Program-made: the position numbers and the translations under genes
Notes under the pieces: model-generated
The model's input: only the letters and a program-made list of their open reading frames with translations
Told to the model about the DNA's origin: nothing
Databases searched by the model: none
NCBI GenBank assembly: GCA_025997275.1
Contig: BNUJ01000016.1
Location: forward strand, 1 to 19,862
Direction: 5' to 3'
Source: Deferribacterales bacterium
Lineage (GTDB): Bacteria; Chrysiogenota; Deferribacteres; Deferribacterales; JAISNW01
Length of the DNA: 19,862 bases
Part shown: one piece after another, positions 8,136 to 15,557 of the stretch
Position numbering within the stretch: the stretch's first letter is position 1
Layout: each line of letters opens with the position of its first letter

Positions 8136-9186
8136 AAAGCTTAGCAAGAAGACGCGTGTTATAGATGTCGGCGGGGTATTGCTCGGCGGGGGGCACCCCG
8201 TTAGGGTGCAGTCTATGACCAACACTGACACCAGCGACATCGCTACAACACTGGCACAAATAAAACATCTTGTAGAAGCAGGCTGTGAGATTGTGCGGGT
8301 GTCAGTGCCCGATGATGATGCACTAGCTGCACTGCCCGCAATAGTCAAGGGTGCTGGTGTGCCAGTTGTTGCCGATATTCACTTCAACCATAAACTCGCT
8401 ATAGGTTCACTACAAGCGGGTGCGGCGTGCGTGCGCATAAACCCGGGCAACATTGGAGGCACAGAAAAGACGCTAGCGGTAGTAAAAGCAGCAAAGGACT
8501 TGGGTGCCGCTATCCGCATAGGTGTAAATAGTGGCTCATTAGAACGTGATTTGTTAGACAAATACGGTGTTAGCGCAGAGGCACTGGCAGAATCAGCAAG
8601 CAGATACAGCGAACTGCTAGAAAGTGCTGATTTCCGCAACTATAAAGTGTCAATAAAGGCATCAAACGTGGCGATGAGCGTTGCCGCTAATGAGCTGTTT
8701 TCAGCTAAAAGCGATGTGCCACTGCATATTGGCATAACAGAGGCGGGCACAAAGCGGATGGGTATTATCAAGTCAGCCGTAGGCATTGGCGCATTGCTGT
8801 TAAAGGGAATAGGCGATACTATACGGGTATCGCTTACGGCAGACCCTGTGGATGAAATTGGCGCAGGTTTTGCTATACTAAATGCAGCAGGTTTGCGTCA
8901 GAGCGGGGTAGAGGTCATATCGTGCCCGACTTGCGCTAGAACTAAGATAGATATAATAACGCTCGCTGAAAAGGTTGAGGATATGTGTGCAAAAATCCCG
9001 CGTAGGCTGAAAGTGGCTGTAATGGGTTGTGTGGTGAATGGTCCGGGTGAGGCGCGCGAGGCTGATTTTGGTATTGCGGGCGGTGTCGGTGAGGGGCTAT
9101 TGTTTGCTAAGGGCGAAATACTGAAGAAACTGCCAGAGGCGCGCTTATTAGATGAGCTTATGGTGTTGATAAAAGGCTCTTGCTAA
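8128..9186 (+). CDS. ispG: 4-hydroxy-3-methylbut-2-enyl-diphosphate synthase (IspG/GcpE)
   Basis: IspG converts 2-C-methyl-D-erythritol 2,4-cyclodiphosphate to HMBPP in the MEP isoprenoid pathway using a [4Fe-4S] cluster. This protein (352 residues) is the short, two-domain bacterial type. The N-terminal TIM barrel starts with the GGGHPVRVQSMTNTDT motif and contains RINPGNIG and RIGVNSGSL. The C-terminal cluster domain has CPTC (Cys266, Cys269) and GCVVNGPGEA (Cys301, Glu308), the expected three Cys plus Glu ligands. The start is GTG 8128, eight bases inside the threonine aldolase gene, with GGAG at 8114-8117. This start gives the usual N-terminus, and no downstream alternative keeps the conserved region. 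Confidence 0.97.
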   Translation: MPEKLSKKTRVIDVGGVLLGGGHPVRVQSMTNTDTSDIATTLAQIKHLVEAGCEIVRVSVPDDDALAALPAIVKGAGVPVVADIHFNHKLAIGSLQAGAACVRINPGNIGGTEKTLAVVKAAKDLGAAIRIGVNSGSLERDLLDKYGVSAEALAESASRYSELLESADFRNYKVSIKASNVAMSVAANELFSAKSDVPLHIGITEAGTKRMGIIKSAVGIGALLLKGIGDTIRVSLTADPVDEIGAGFAILNAAGLRQSGVEVISCPTCARTKIDIITLAEKVEDMCAKIPRRLKVAVMGCVVNGPGEAREADFGIAGGVGEGLLFAKGEILKKLPEARLLDELMVLIKGSC

Positions 9187-9225
9187 CTGATTGATTTTGC
9201 TTTAATATATAGGTGGCAGGTATTT

Positions 9226-10551
9226 ATGTTGAAGAAACTTTTAGGGCTAATATGTATTATTATCATAGCGTTTGTCTTTGCGCTGGGGTTTTCGCCAGTC
9301 GCAAACAGCGTTAGTGCCAGTGCTGCTAAACAGACTGATAAGTTTGACGATTTAGAAAGCTTTGCTCAGGTTTTGGGGCTTATCAAAAGCAACTATGTAG
9401 AGAACGTTGACGAGAGTGTCGTGATGCAGGGTGCTATAAAAGGTATGTTGCAAGAGCTTGACCCGCACTCATCGTATTTCACGGCTAGCCAGTATAAATC
9501 GTTTATGACTGATATGAAAGGGGAGTTCGGTGGACTTGGTATGACAGTCGGCATGCAGTCAGGTGCGCTGACTGTTATAGCTCCTATTGAGGACACTCCT
9601 GCACATAGGGCAGGCATTAGGGCTGGCGACTATATTATAAAGATAGACGATTCTTCTACCGCCAATATGAGTACTGATGAGGCTGTCAGCCTTATGCGTG
9701 GCAAACCGAGAACATCTGTCACCCTTACGCTTGTCCGCAAAGGGGAGGCTAACCCACTAATCTTGAAGATAATGCGCGATATTATAAAGATAAAAGCTGT
9801 TAAATATAAAATGTTGCCCGATAATATAGGCTATGTGCGCCTTACATCTTTCCAAGAAAATAGTGCTGCTGAGATAGCTAGCGCATTAAAAGACCTTGAA
9901 AAGCAGAAATCGCAAGGGACTATGCTAGATTTGCGGAATAATCCGGGAGGTTCGTTAGTAGAGGCTGTCAACGTGGTGAGCCTATTTGTGCCAGCGGGCA
10001 GGACGGCGGTCATCACTAAAAACCGTTCTGGTGAGCAACAACCGCTAATGACTAGAAATTTATCGCATAAAGATACGGAACATCCGCTTGTGATACTCGT
10101 TGATGGGGGCAGTGCATCAGCCAGTGAGATTGTCGCAGGTGCCATGCAAGACTATAAGCGCGCCATAGTGGTAGGCACGACTACATTTGGGAAAGCCAGC
10201 GTTCAGACGCTGTTTGACCTATCAACTGGCGGGGCGATTAAGCTAACTACTGCCCGCTACTACACGCCTAAAAATCGTTCCATTCAAGGGGTGGGCATAA
10301 TGCCTGATGTATCTGTGCCTAAAGGACAGATAGTTTATAACGTCAGCAACCCTAACACCCGCAAAGAGCGCGATTTAGATGGTCACCTAGTAGGAGAGGA
10401 TGAGCGCGCGCAGGCTAATGTGGCAGGGGAAACAGGCGAGGCAGAGACTGATATTCAACTGCAAACGGCGATACAACTAATAAAAGGTATGTCTATATAC
10501 GGGGGCGGCGCAGCAAATGCCAGCAAAGAAAACAAAGGCTATCAGCAATAA
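9226..10551 (+). CDS. ctpA: S41-family carboxyl-terminal processing peptidase (CtpA type) with PDZ domain
   Basis: This periplasmic serine protease has 441 residues. An N-terminal hydrophobic signal or anchor (about 5-33) is followed by the helical FAQVLGLIKSNYVENVDE segment. A PDZ domain spans about 103-178 (GGLGMTVG, AGIRAGDYIIKIDD). The S41 core contains GYVRLTSF, LDLRNNPGGSL, VDGGSASASEIVAGAMQDY and TFGKASVQT. The Ser298/Lys323 pair fits the catalytic Ser-Lys dyad, with the 25-residue spacing known from E. coli Prc. The C-terminal tail of about 60 residues is polar. It follows ispG by 39 bases with an AGGTGG site (9211-9216) and overlaps the next gene by 35 bases. CtpA and divergent polysaccharide deacetylases are often neighbours, commonly also with an EnvC-like gene, which is absent here. 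A role in cell-wall turnover is inferred. Confidence 0.95.
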   Translation: MLKKLLGLICIIIIAFVFALGFSPVANSVSASAAKQTDKFDDLESFAQVLGLIKSNYVENVDESVVMQGAIKGMLQELDPHSSYFTASQYKSFMTDMKGEFGGLGMTVGMQSGALTVIAPIEDTPAHRAGIRAGDYIIKIDDSSTANMSTDEAVSLMRGKPRTSVTLTLVRKGEANPLILKIMRDIIKIKAVKYKMLPDNIGYVRLTSFQENSAAEIASALKDLEKQKSQGTMLDLRNNPGGSLVEAVNVVSLFVPAGRTAVITKNRSGEQQPLMTRNLSHKDTEHPLVILVDGGSASASEIVAGAMQDYKRAIVVGTTTFGKASVQTLFDLSTGGAIKLTTARYYTPKNRSIQGVGIMPDVSVPKGQIVYNVSNPNTRKERDLDGHLVGEDERAQANVAGETGEAETDIQLQTAIQLIKGMSIYGGGAANASKENKGYQQ

Positions 10552-11740
10552 AGCCAAAGCTGGCACTCCTACACCTTTACTTGCCATACTACTTGCCGCA
10601 GTGGTGGTATTGTCAGCCATAACTGTAGCCTCTATAGTGTTAGTCAAGAAATACAGAACTGGTGCTGAAACGGTGCAAGTTGATAAAATCAGTGCTTTGC
10701 AAAGCCAGATACGTCAGCTGTTCTTTGATTATAATATTCCTAACGATATGTTTTCAATGACTGAAACGTGGGATAGGGCTACTAACGACAATGTGAGTAT
10801 GATGTATGTAGCTGTGCCTGATAATTTGACGGAATCTTTGCGTTCATCTGCCATTAAGCTGTTTGAGCACAACAAACTGCCTATGCTCTATTCACCATCA
10901 AAGATGCACCTCATTACGACTGATGCGGACAAGCGTTTTGAGCTAATAATTAACGAACTAAATCCTAAGCCTGAGGGGGATGAAACTCCTCGCAGTCAGA
11001 ACCCATATATACAGACACCGCCAGCAGTTCAAACCCCGTCCGTTAGTAACGTGAACCCCACACCGCCTGCAAAGGGTGTTGGTCAGATTGCATTGATTAT
11101 AGACGATGCAGGTGCTAATCTGACACTAGCTGATAGGATTACCAAGCAATCTATCCCAATAACAATGTCTGTGCTACCTTTTTTAGCGTATAGCAAGCAG
11201 ACGGCGGAGCTTGCCCGCTCGCGTGGTAAGACGGTGTTTCTGCACTTTCCAATGGAGCCGAAAGGCTACCCAGCAACCGACCCCGGCGAAGGGGCAGTAT
11301 TTGTTAGTATGCCTGAGATAATGATAGTTGAAACAGCAAAGCGCAATATAGAGAACATTGGCGGTGTGATAGACGGGGTCAACAACCACATGGGCAGTGC
11401 CGCTACGTCTGATAATAATGTTATGAGGGGTGTGATTGAGGCTATACGACCATTCACATCTCGTTTTGTTGATAGCAACACTTCGGCGCAATCGGTAGCA
11501 TATAATGTTTGCAAACAGGCAGGTTTTGTATGCGGGATTAACAAGAAGTTCTTAGACAACAGCAACGACCACAACTATATACGTGAGCGACTTTACGAGG
11601 CTGCACGAGCATCTAGCAAGGGTGGGATTATCATAATAGGACATCTCCGCAAAGACACGATAGAGGTGCTAGAAGAGACTGTCCCTGAACTTCAGCGGCT
11701 AGGCTATACATTTGTGAGTGTAACGGCACTGACGCAGTAG
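10517..11740 (+). CDS. divergent polysaccharide deacetylase family protein (DUF610/YibQ type), membrane anchored
   Basis: This 407-residue protein has a basic N-terminus, one membrane segment (about 21-44) and a periplasmic linker rich in Pro/Gln/Asn (about 150-190). The C-terminal domain belongs to the divergent polysaccharide deacetylase family: IALIIDDAG, FLHFPMEP, GVNNHMGSAAT, RFVDSNTSAQSVA, KKFLDN and GGIIIIGHLRKDT. The His and Asp residues in these motifs match the expected metal-site positions. The substrate is unknown for most of the family; peptidoglycan or another envelope glycan is the usual guess. The middle region (about 58-147) matches no family I recognise. ATG 10517 lies inside the end of ctpA, implying translational coupling. 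The stop is 18 bases from the end of the opposing response-regulator gene, with no visible terminator between them. Confidence 0.88.
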   Translation: MPAKKTKAISNKAKAGTPTPLLAILLAAVVVLSAITVASIVLVKKYRTGAETVQVDKISALQSQIRQLFFDYNIPNDMFSMTETWDRATNDNVSMMYVAVPDNLTESLRSSAIKLFEHNKLPMLYSPSKMHLITTDADKRFELIINELNPKPEGDETPRSQNPYIQTPPAVQTPSVSNVNPTPPAKGVGQIALIIDDAGANLTLADRITKQSIPITMSVLPFLAYSKQTAELARSRGKTVFLHFPMEPKGYPATDPGEGAVFVSMPEIMIVETAKRNIENIGGVIDGVNNHMGSAATSDNNVMRGVIEAIRPFTSRFVDSNTSAQSVAYNVCKQAGFVCGINKKFLDNSNDHNYIRERLYEAARASSKGGIIIIGHLRKDTIEVLEETVPELQRLGYTFVSVTALTQ

Positions 11741-11758
11741 CCAGCTCCTGTTTGCTTA

Positions 11759-13153
11759 CTATATCTGCCCCTTTTTCTTATATTCATTTAGTTTATTGCG
11801 CAGTGTCCGCACGGTAATGCCTAGCAGTTCAGCTGCTTTTGTGCGGTTGTCGTTCGTCTTTTGTAGCGTGTTCAGTATCAGCTCACGCTCCATATCCTCA
11901 ATGGTTTTATCCTCTACATGTGAAGTCGTTCCGTATGAGTTGACAGACTTCGCTCCCCCATTGTGAGCAGTGGTATATACTTTCATTGTAATGCCATGCA
12001 TAAATAGCGCGCGGGCGTCTATCTCGCCCCCCTCCGCCAGCACCACAGCACGTTCTATTGTATGTTCTAGCTCGCGCACATTGCCTGGCCAGTCGTGTTT
12101 TAACAGCTCCGCCATTACGCCTTGAGCTAGTGGCTTGATAGGCTTTTTGTTAAGAGTGGAATATTTATTTATGAAAAAATTTGCTAAATCAGGCAAATCA
12201 TCCATCCGCTCCCTTAGCGGCGGGAGCTCTACGGGGAAAACATTCAGCCTGTAAAATAAATCTTCCCTAAATTTCCCTTCCCGCACCATCTGCTGTATAT
12301 CGCGATTAGTGGTAGCAACAATCCGCGTATCAATCTTTATCGCTTTAGTAGTGCTACCAAGCCGTTCTACTTCCTTTTCTTGCAGCACACGTAGCAACTT
12401 GGGCTGCAAGTGTAATGGTATCTCGCCAAGCTCATCTAACAACAGGGTGCCACCATTCGCCGCCTCAAATTTACCTATTTTTAGTTTCTGGGCATCGGTG
12501 AACGCCCCCTTTTCATAGCCAAATAGTTCGCTTTCAAGCAGGTTCTCTGGTATAGCGGCGCAGTTCACAGGCACAAACGGACCCTTGCTACGTTTGCTGT
12601 TGTCGTGTATAAAATGTGCCAACACCTCTTTGCCTGTGCCCGATTCGCCTGTAATTAACACCGTTGATTCACTGCTGGCAATCTTCTTCGCCATAGTGAA
12701 TACATGCGTCATATATGCACTCTTAAAAACTTGTTTGCGTTCAAGTTCACTAGTTTCTTTGCGCGGAGATAGCAACCCCGCCTCGTTCAGCGCAAATGTG
12801 CGACTAACAAGCTCCTCTATTACCTCTGGCGGGCAGGGCTTCATAATGTAGTCGTAAGCTCCATTTTTCAGCGCATTGACGGCACTCTGCACCGTGCCAT
12901 AGGCGGTCAAGAAACAAATGGGCGTGCTAATGCCCGCTGTCCGCAACATATCAAACATTTCAAGCCCAGTGGTGCGCGGCATACGCATATCGCTGATGAT
13001 TAAGTCATATATGGTATTGCTCGCCTTCTCAAAGCCGTCTGTGCCGTCAATTGCGGTGTGAACTTCTGCCACCTTCATCCGTGCTACTGTTTCGCGCAAT
13101 GCCTCACGCATACCATCGTCATCATCTACTATCAGTATTTTTTTTGTAGCCAT
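11759..13153 (-). CDS. NtrC-family sigma54-dependent response regulator
   Basis: The 464-residue protein has three domains. A receiver domain (1-120) carries the acidic cluster at 10-13, phosphoacceptor Asp55 (SDMRMP), Thr84 and Lys105. An AAA+ domain (about 143-375) has Walker A GESGTGKE (169-176), Walker B LLLDE (Asp240-Glu241) and the FREDLFYRLNVFP arginine segment. A Fis-type helix-turn-helix occupies about 430-458 (NRTKAAELLGITVRTLRNKL). It should activate sigma54 promoters when phosphorylated. The sigma54-contact loop reads GAFTDA (216-221) instead of GAFTGA. No histidine kinase is in the window. It is the last gene of the hom operon, five bases after lysC, and its target genes cannot be named. 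Start ATG 13153 has AGGGG directly upstream, at short spacing. Confidence 0.95.
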   Translation of the reverse strand: MATKKILIVDDDDGMREALRETVARMKVAEVHTAIDGTDGFEKASNTIYDLIISDMRMPRTTGLEMFDMLRTAGISTPICFLTAYGTVQSAVNALKNGAYDYIMKPCPPEVIEELVSRTFALNEAGLLSPRKETSELERKQVFKSAYMTHVFTMAKKIASSESTVLITGESGTGKEVLAHFIHDNSKRSKGPFVPVNCAAIPENLLESELFGYEKGAFTDAQKLKIGKFEAANGGTLLLDELGEIPLHLQPKLLRVLQEKEVERLGSTTKAIKIDTRIVATTNRDIQQMVREGKFREDLFYRLNVFPVELPPLRERMDDLPDLANFFINKYSTLNKKPIKPLAQGVMAELLKHDWPGNVRELEHTIERAVVLAEGGEIDARALFMHGITMKVYTTAHNGGAKSVNSYGTTSHVEDKTIEDMERELILNTLQKTNDNRTKAAELLGITVRTLRNKLNEYKKKGQI

Positions 13154-13158
13154 AGCCC

Positions 13159-13632
13159 CTATTTTCCAGTAATAAATGCATCGTGTAGCGAACGGACAGC
13201 CACCTCAGCAAACTTTTCGTCTATAACGCATGATATTTTTATATCACTAGTAGAAATCATCTGTATATTGATAGCATGCTCTGCCAGCACCCTGAACATA
13301 GTCGCCGCCACGCCAACATTACTCGTTATCCCAACGCCGACTATAGACACCTTGGCGATGTTCTCATCAGCATGCACCTTTGCACCCACCCTGTTAGCCG
13401 CCACATCACAGACATTCTTTGCCCGCACAAGTTCATTCTTCTGCACGGTAAAACTAATGTCCGACAGCTCATTACGCGTAGCGTTCTGCACAATAACGTC
13501 TATGTTTATATTGGCATCGGCAAGCTCCGTGAATAGTTTAGACGCTGTGCCTACCTTATCAGGCAGACCGCTCACTACAATCTTTGCTTGATTTTTATCG
13601 CTCGTTATCCCTGAAATCACAAGGTTTTCCAT
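13159..13632 (-). CDS. predicted aspartate kinase beta subunit from an internal in-frame start of lysC
   Basis: ATG at 13632-13630 is in frame within lysC (Met250, MENLVISGITSD) and is preceded by GGAGGT (13644-13639) six bases upstream, a near-perfect ribosome site. The product would be 157 residues containing only the two ACT domains. Class alpha2beta2 aspartokinases, as in Bacillus subtilis and Corynebacterium, make just such a beta subunit of similar size from an internal start at the same place in the protein. The ribosome site is encoded by the LGGRN codons. Production of the short form is inferred from this signal and family precedent. Confidence 0.65.
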   Translation of the reverse strand: MENLVISGITSDKNQAKIVVSGLPDKVGTASKLFTELADANINIDVIVQNATRNELSDISFTVQKNELVRAKNVCDVAANRVGAKVHADENIAKVSIVGVGITSNVGVAATMFRVLAEHAINIQMISTSDIKISCVIDEKFAEVAVRSLHDAFITGK

Positions 13633-14379
13633 ATTCCTACCTCCAAGTTTAGACGTTACCAACGTCCCCTGTTTGTCCTCCAATGAGGATAATACCATTA
13701 TATCAATATCATGCGTCATACCAAGCTCAACACAGCGCGATACAAGCACCTTTGCCCCTAACGAAGCAAGCTCCAACATCTCTTCGTGTGATATAACGTC
13801 AAGCTTCTTTGCATCTTTCACTATACGCGGGTCAGCGGTATATACCCCATCAACATCTGTATATATCTCACATTTATCAGCCTTTAATGCCGCAGCAAGC
13901 GCAACCGCTGTGGTATCCGAACCTCCACGCCCAAGTGTCGTAATATTGCCACTGGCGGGGTCATACCCTTGAAAGCCTGCCACAACACATATTTTGCCCT
14001 CGCCGAGTGCCCGCTTTAGGTTCGCTGTATCAATCCGCACGACACGCGCTTTGGAGTGCGAATTGTTCGTCTGTATTCCAGCCTGAACACCAGTGAACGA
14101 TTCCGCAGCTTCGCCCGCACTAATAATAGCCTGTGCTATAAGCGGCACATTAGATGTCTCGCCCGTAGAGACCATTTGGTCGTATTCGCGCAGGTTGTGG
14201 TCAGGGGTAAGCTCGTTCAAATAACCGATTAGCTTATCGGTCACCCCTGCCATTGCGCTTGCTACAAGCACCACGTCGTTGCCAGCTTTTTTTTTAGCAA
14301 TAGCCTGCCGAGCAACGTTCTTTATACGTTCAACGTTTGCTACGCTCGTGCCGCCGAACTTCATCACGATTAAAGCCAT
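13159..14379 (-). CDS. lysC: aspartate kinase (alpha subunit, with C-terminal ACT domains)
   Basis: This phosphorylates L-aspartate with ATP, the first step toward lysine, threonine and methionine. The 406-residue form begins MALIVMKFGGTSVANVERI. The kinase domain (about 1-245) shows KFGGTS (7-12), TTLGRGGSDTTAVALA, IYTDVDGVYTADPR and the SHEEMLELASLGAKVL segment. Two ACT domains (about 260-400) provide feedback regulation, usually by lysine and/or threonine. The frame extends to a TTG at 14385, but GGGGG at 14386-14390 lies six bases before ATG 14379, which is therefore the start. It follows the apgM-like gene by 11 bases in the hom operon. An in-frame ATG at 13632 with a strong ribosome site probably also yields a beta subunit. 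Confidence 0.97.
   Translation of the reverse strand: MALIVMKFGGTSVANVERIKNVARQAIAKKKAGNDVVLVASAMAGVTDKLIGYLNELTPDHNLREYDQMVSTGETSNVPLIAQAIISAGEAAESFTGVQAGIQTNNSHSKARVVRIDTANLKRALGEGKICVVAGFQGYDPASGNITTLGRGGSDTTAVALAAALKADKCEIYTDVDGVYTADPRIVKDAKKLDVISHEEMLELASLGAKVLVSRCVELGMTHDIDIMVLSSLEDKQGTLVTSKLGGRNMENLVISGITSDKNQAKIVVSGLPDKVGTASKLFTELADANINIDVIVQNATRNELSDISFTVQKNELVRAKNVCDVAANRVGAKVHADENIAKVSIVGVGITSNVGVAATMFRVLAEHAINIQMISTSDIKISCVIDEKFAEVAVRSLHDAFITGK
13639..13644 (-). promoter_or_regulatory. internal Shine-Dalgarno site inside lysC
   Basis: GGAGGT on the minus strand sits six bases before the in-frame ATG at 13632. It is among the best ribosome-site matches in the window and lies at the kinase/ACT domain boundary. 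Confidence 0.65.
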
Positions 14380-14390
14380 AAGCAACCCCC

Positions 14391-15536
14391 TTATAAAATT
14401 AGCTTTTTGGCTATCTGAAACCCGTGCTTTATGTTAAACGAAGGTTTTATATGCTCACTGTATTGCGTATTGCTATCTGCATCTATGCCAGTGCCCCACA
14501 GGATAGCTGGCACAGGCGCACTTGCGTGTGTCATAATGCGTATAGGTGTTGGGTGGTCTGGCGTCAGCAGTATCCGATATTCGCCGAAACCTTTCATCCC
14601 CTCAATTATCGTAGGCAACATTCTGGAGTCAATATCCTCAATCGCCTTCACCTTTAGGTCTGTCTTACCCATGTGTCCCGCTTCGTCTGGTGCCTCTACG
14701 TGGACGTAGACATAGTCGTAGCGATGCAGGGCTTTAATAGCGTGCATCGCCTTGCCCTCATAGTTTGTATCAATAAAACCAGTAGCCCCAGGCACGTTGA
14801 TTATCTCCAGCCCAGCACAAGTTGCAATCCCTTTGACTAGGTCAACTGCAGCAATACAAGCTCCGTTAACCCCATAAAGCTCACGAAATGACGGCATAGC
14901 AGGGCGCACACCCTGTCCCCATAGCCAGATGCTATTAGCCATACCAGTATCATTCTTAAACACTTCGCGCGCCTTGTCCATTATCTCTTGCAAGAATATG
15001 CTGTCAGCCCCAGCGGGCAGTTCTTTCTCGTAAGTTTGTCCTGTAATGTCGTGTGGTGGGGTAGTGTTAACAGAAATTTTCCTGTCGCGCACAACCATTA
15101 TATGTCTGTAGCTCAACCCTTGATAGAAATCTATACCAAGCCCGCCGAACATTGCATGCAGCCTTCCTATAGCTACAGCAGCATCAGCATTAGCAATATG
15201 GTGTGCGCTGAAATCTTCCATACAGCCGTCTTTCAGCGTCACAAGGTTGCAACGAAATACTGTGTCGTTGTCGCCCAGTGCCACCCCCATGCTGGCAGCC
15301 TCAAGCGGACCGCGTCCAGTATAGTATTCAGTAGGATTGTAGCCAAATATTGACATATTGCACACGTCGCTACCGGGCGCAAACCCGTCTGGAACGGTTC
15401 GTATGAACCCGCACTCGCCACCAGTTGCTAGTTTGTCCATATTGGGTGTGGTAGCGTATTCTATGGGCGTTTTACCGCCAAGCGAGACTTGGGGTTCATC
15501 GCTCATGCCATCTGTAAGCAGGACTAAATATTTCAT
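14391..15536 (-). CDS. ApgM-like 2,3-bisphosphoglycerate-independent phosphoglycerate mutase; candidate homoserine kinase analogue
   Basis: This 381-residue member of the alkaline phosphatase superfamily has the archaeal-type cofactor-independent phosphoglycerate mutase pattern. It has the metal-binding TDGMSDEP (Asp9) at the start and FAPGSDVCNMSIFGYNP with probable nucleophile Ser56. The EAPDEAGHMG segment and TPDHPTPIRIMTHASAPVP supply the second metal cluster. One TIGRFAM subfamily (TIGR02535) of these proteins was named as a proposed homoserine kinase because its genes sit among threonine-biosynthesis genes. This gene lies between hom (21 bases away) and lysC (11 bases away), which fits that role better than glycolysis. 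The chemistry cannot be decided from sequence. The start MKYLVLLTDGMSD is the normal family N-terminus; its ribosome site is weak (GGA seven bases upstream). Confidence 0.88.
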   Translation of the reverse strand: MKYLVLLTDGMSDEPQVSLGGKTPIEYATTPNMDKLATGGECGFIRTVPDGFAPGSDVCNMSIFGYNPTEYYTGRGPLEAASMGVALGDNDTVFRCNLVTLKDGCMEDFSAHHIANADAAVAIGRLHAMFGGLGIDFYQGLSYRHIMVVRDRKISVNTTPPHDITGQTYEKELPAGADSIFLQEIMDKAREVFKNDTGMANSIWLWGQGVRPAMPSFRELYGVNGACIAAVDLVKGIATCAGLEIINVPGATGFIDTNYEGKAMHAIKALHRYDYVYVHVEAPDEAGHMGKTDLKVKAIEDIDSRMLPTIIEGMKGFGEYRILLTPDHPTPIRIMTHASAPVPAILWGTGIDADSNTQYSEHIKPSFNIKHGFQIAKKLIL

Positions 15537-15557
15537 AATTGTTCCATCTCTACAGCT

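Noticed and set aside
13058..13591. 177-residue plus-strand frame across the lysC/regulator junction
   Set aside because: It lies antisense to two conserved genes and its translation is Ser/Thr/Cys-rich without motifs.
14380..14385. TTG start of lysC at 14385
   Set aside because: It abuts the GGGGG ribosome site with no spacing; ATG 14379 has proper spacing and the normal N-terminus.
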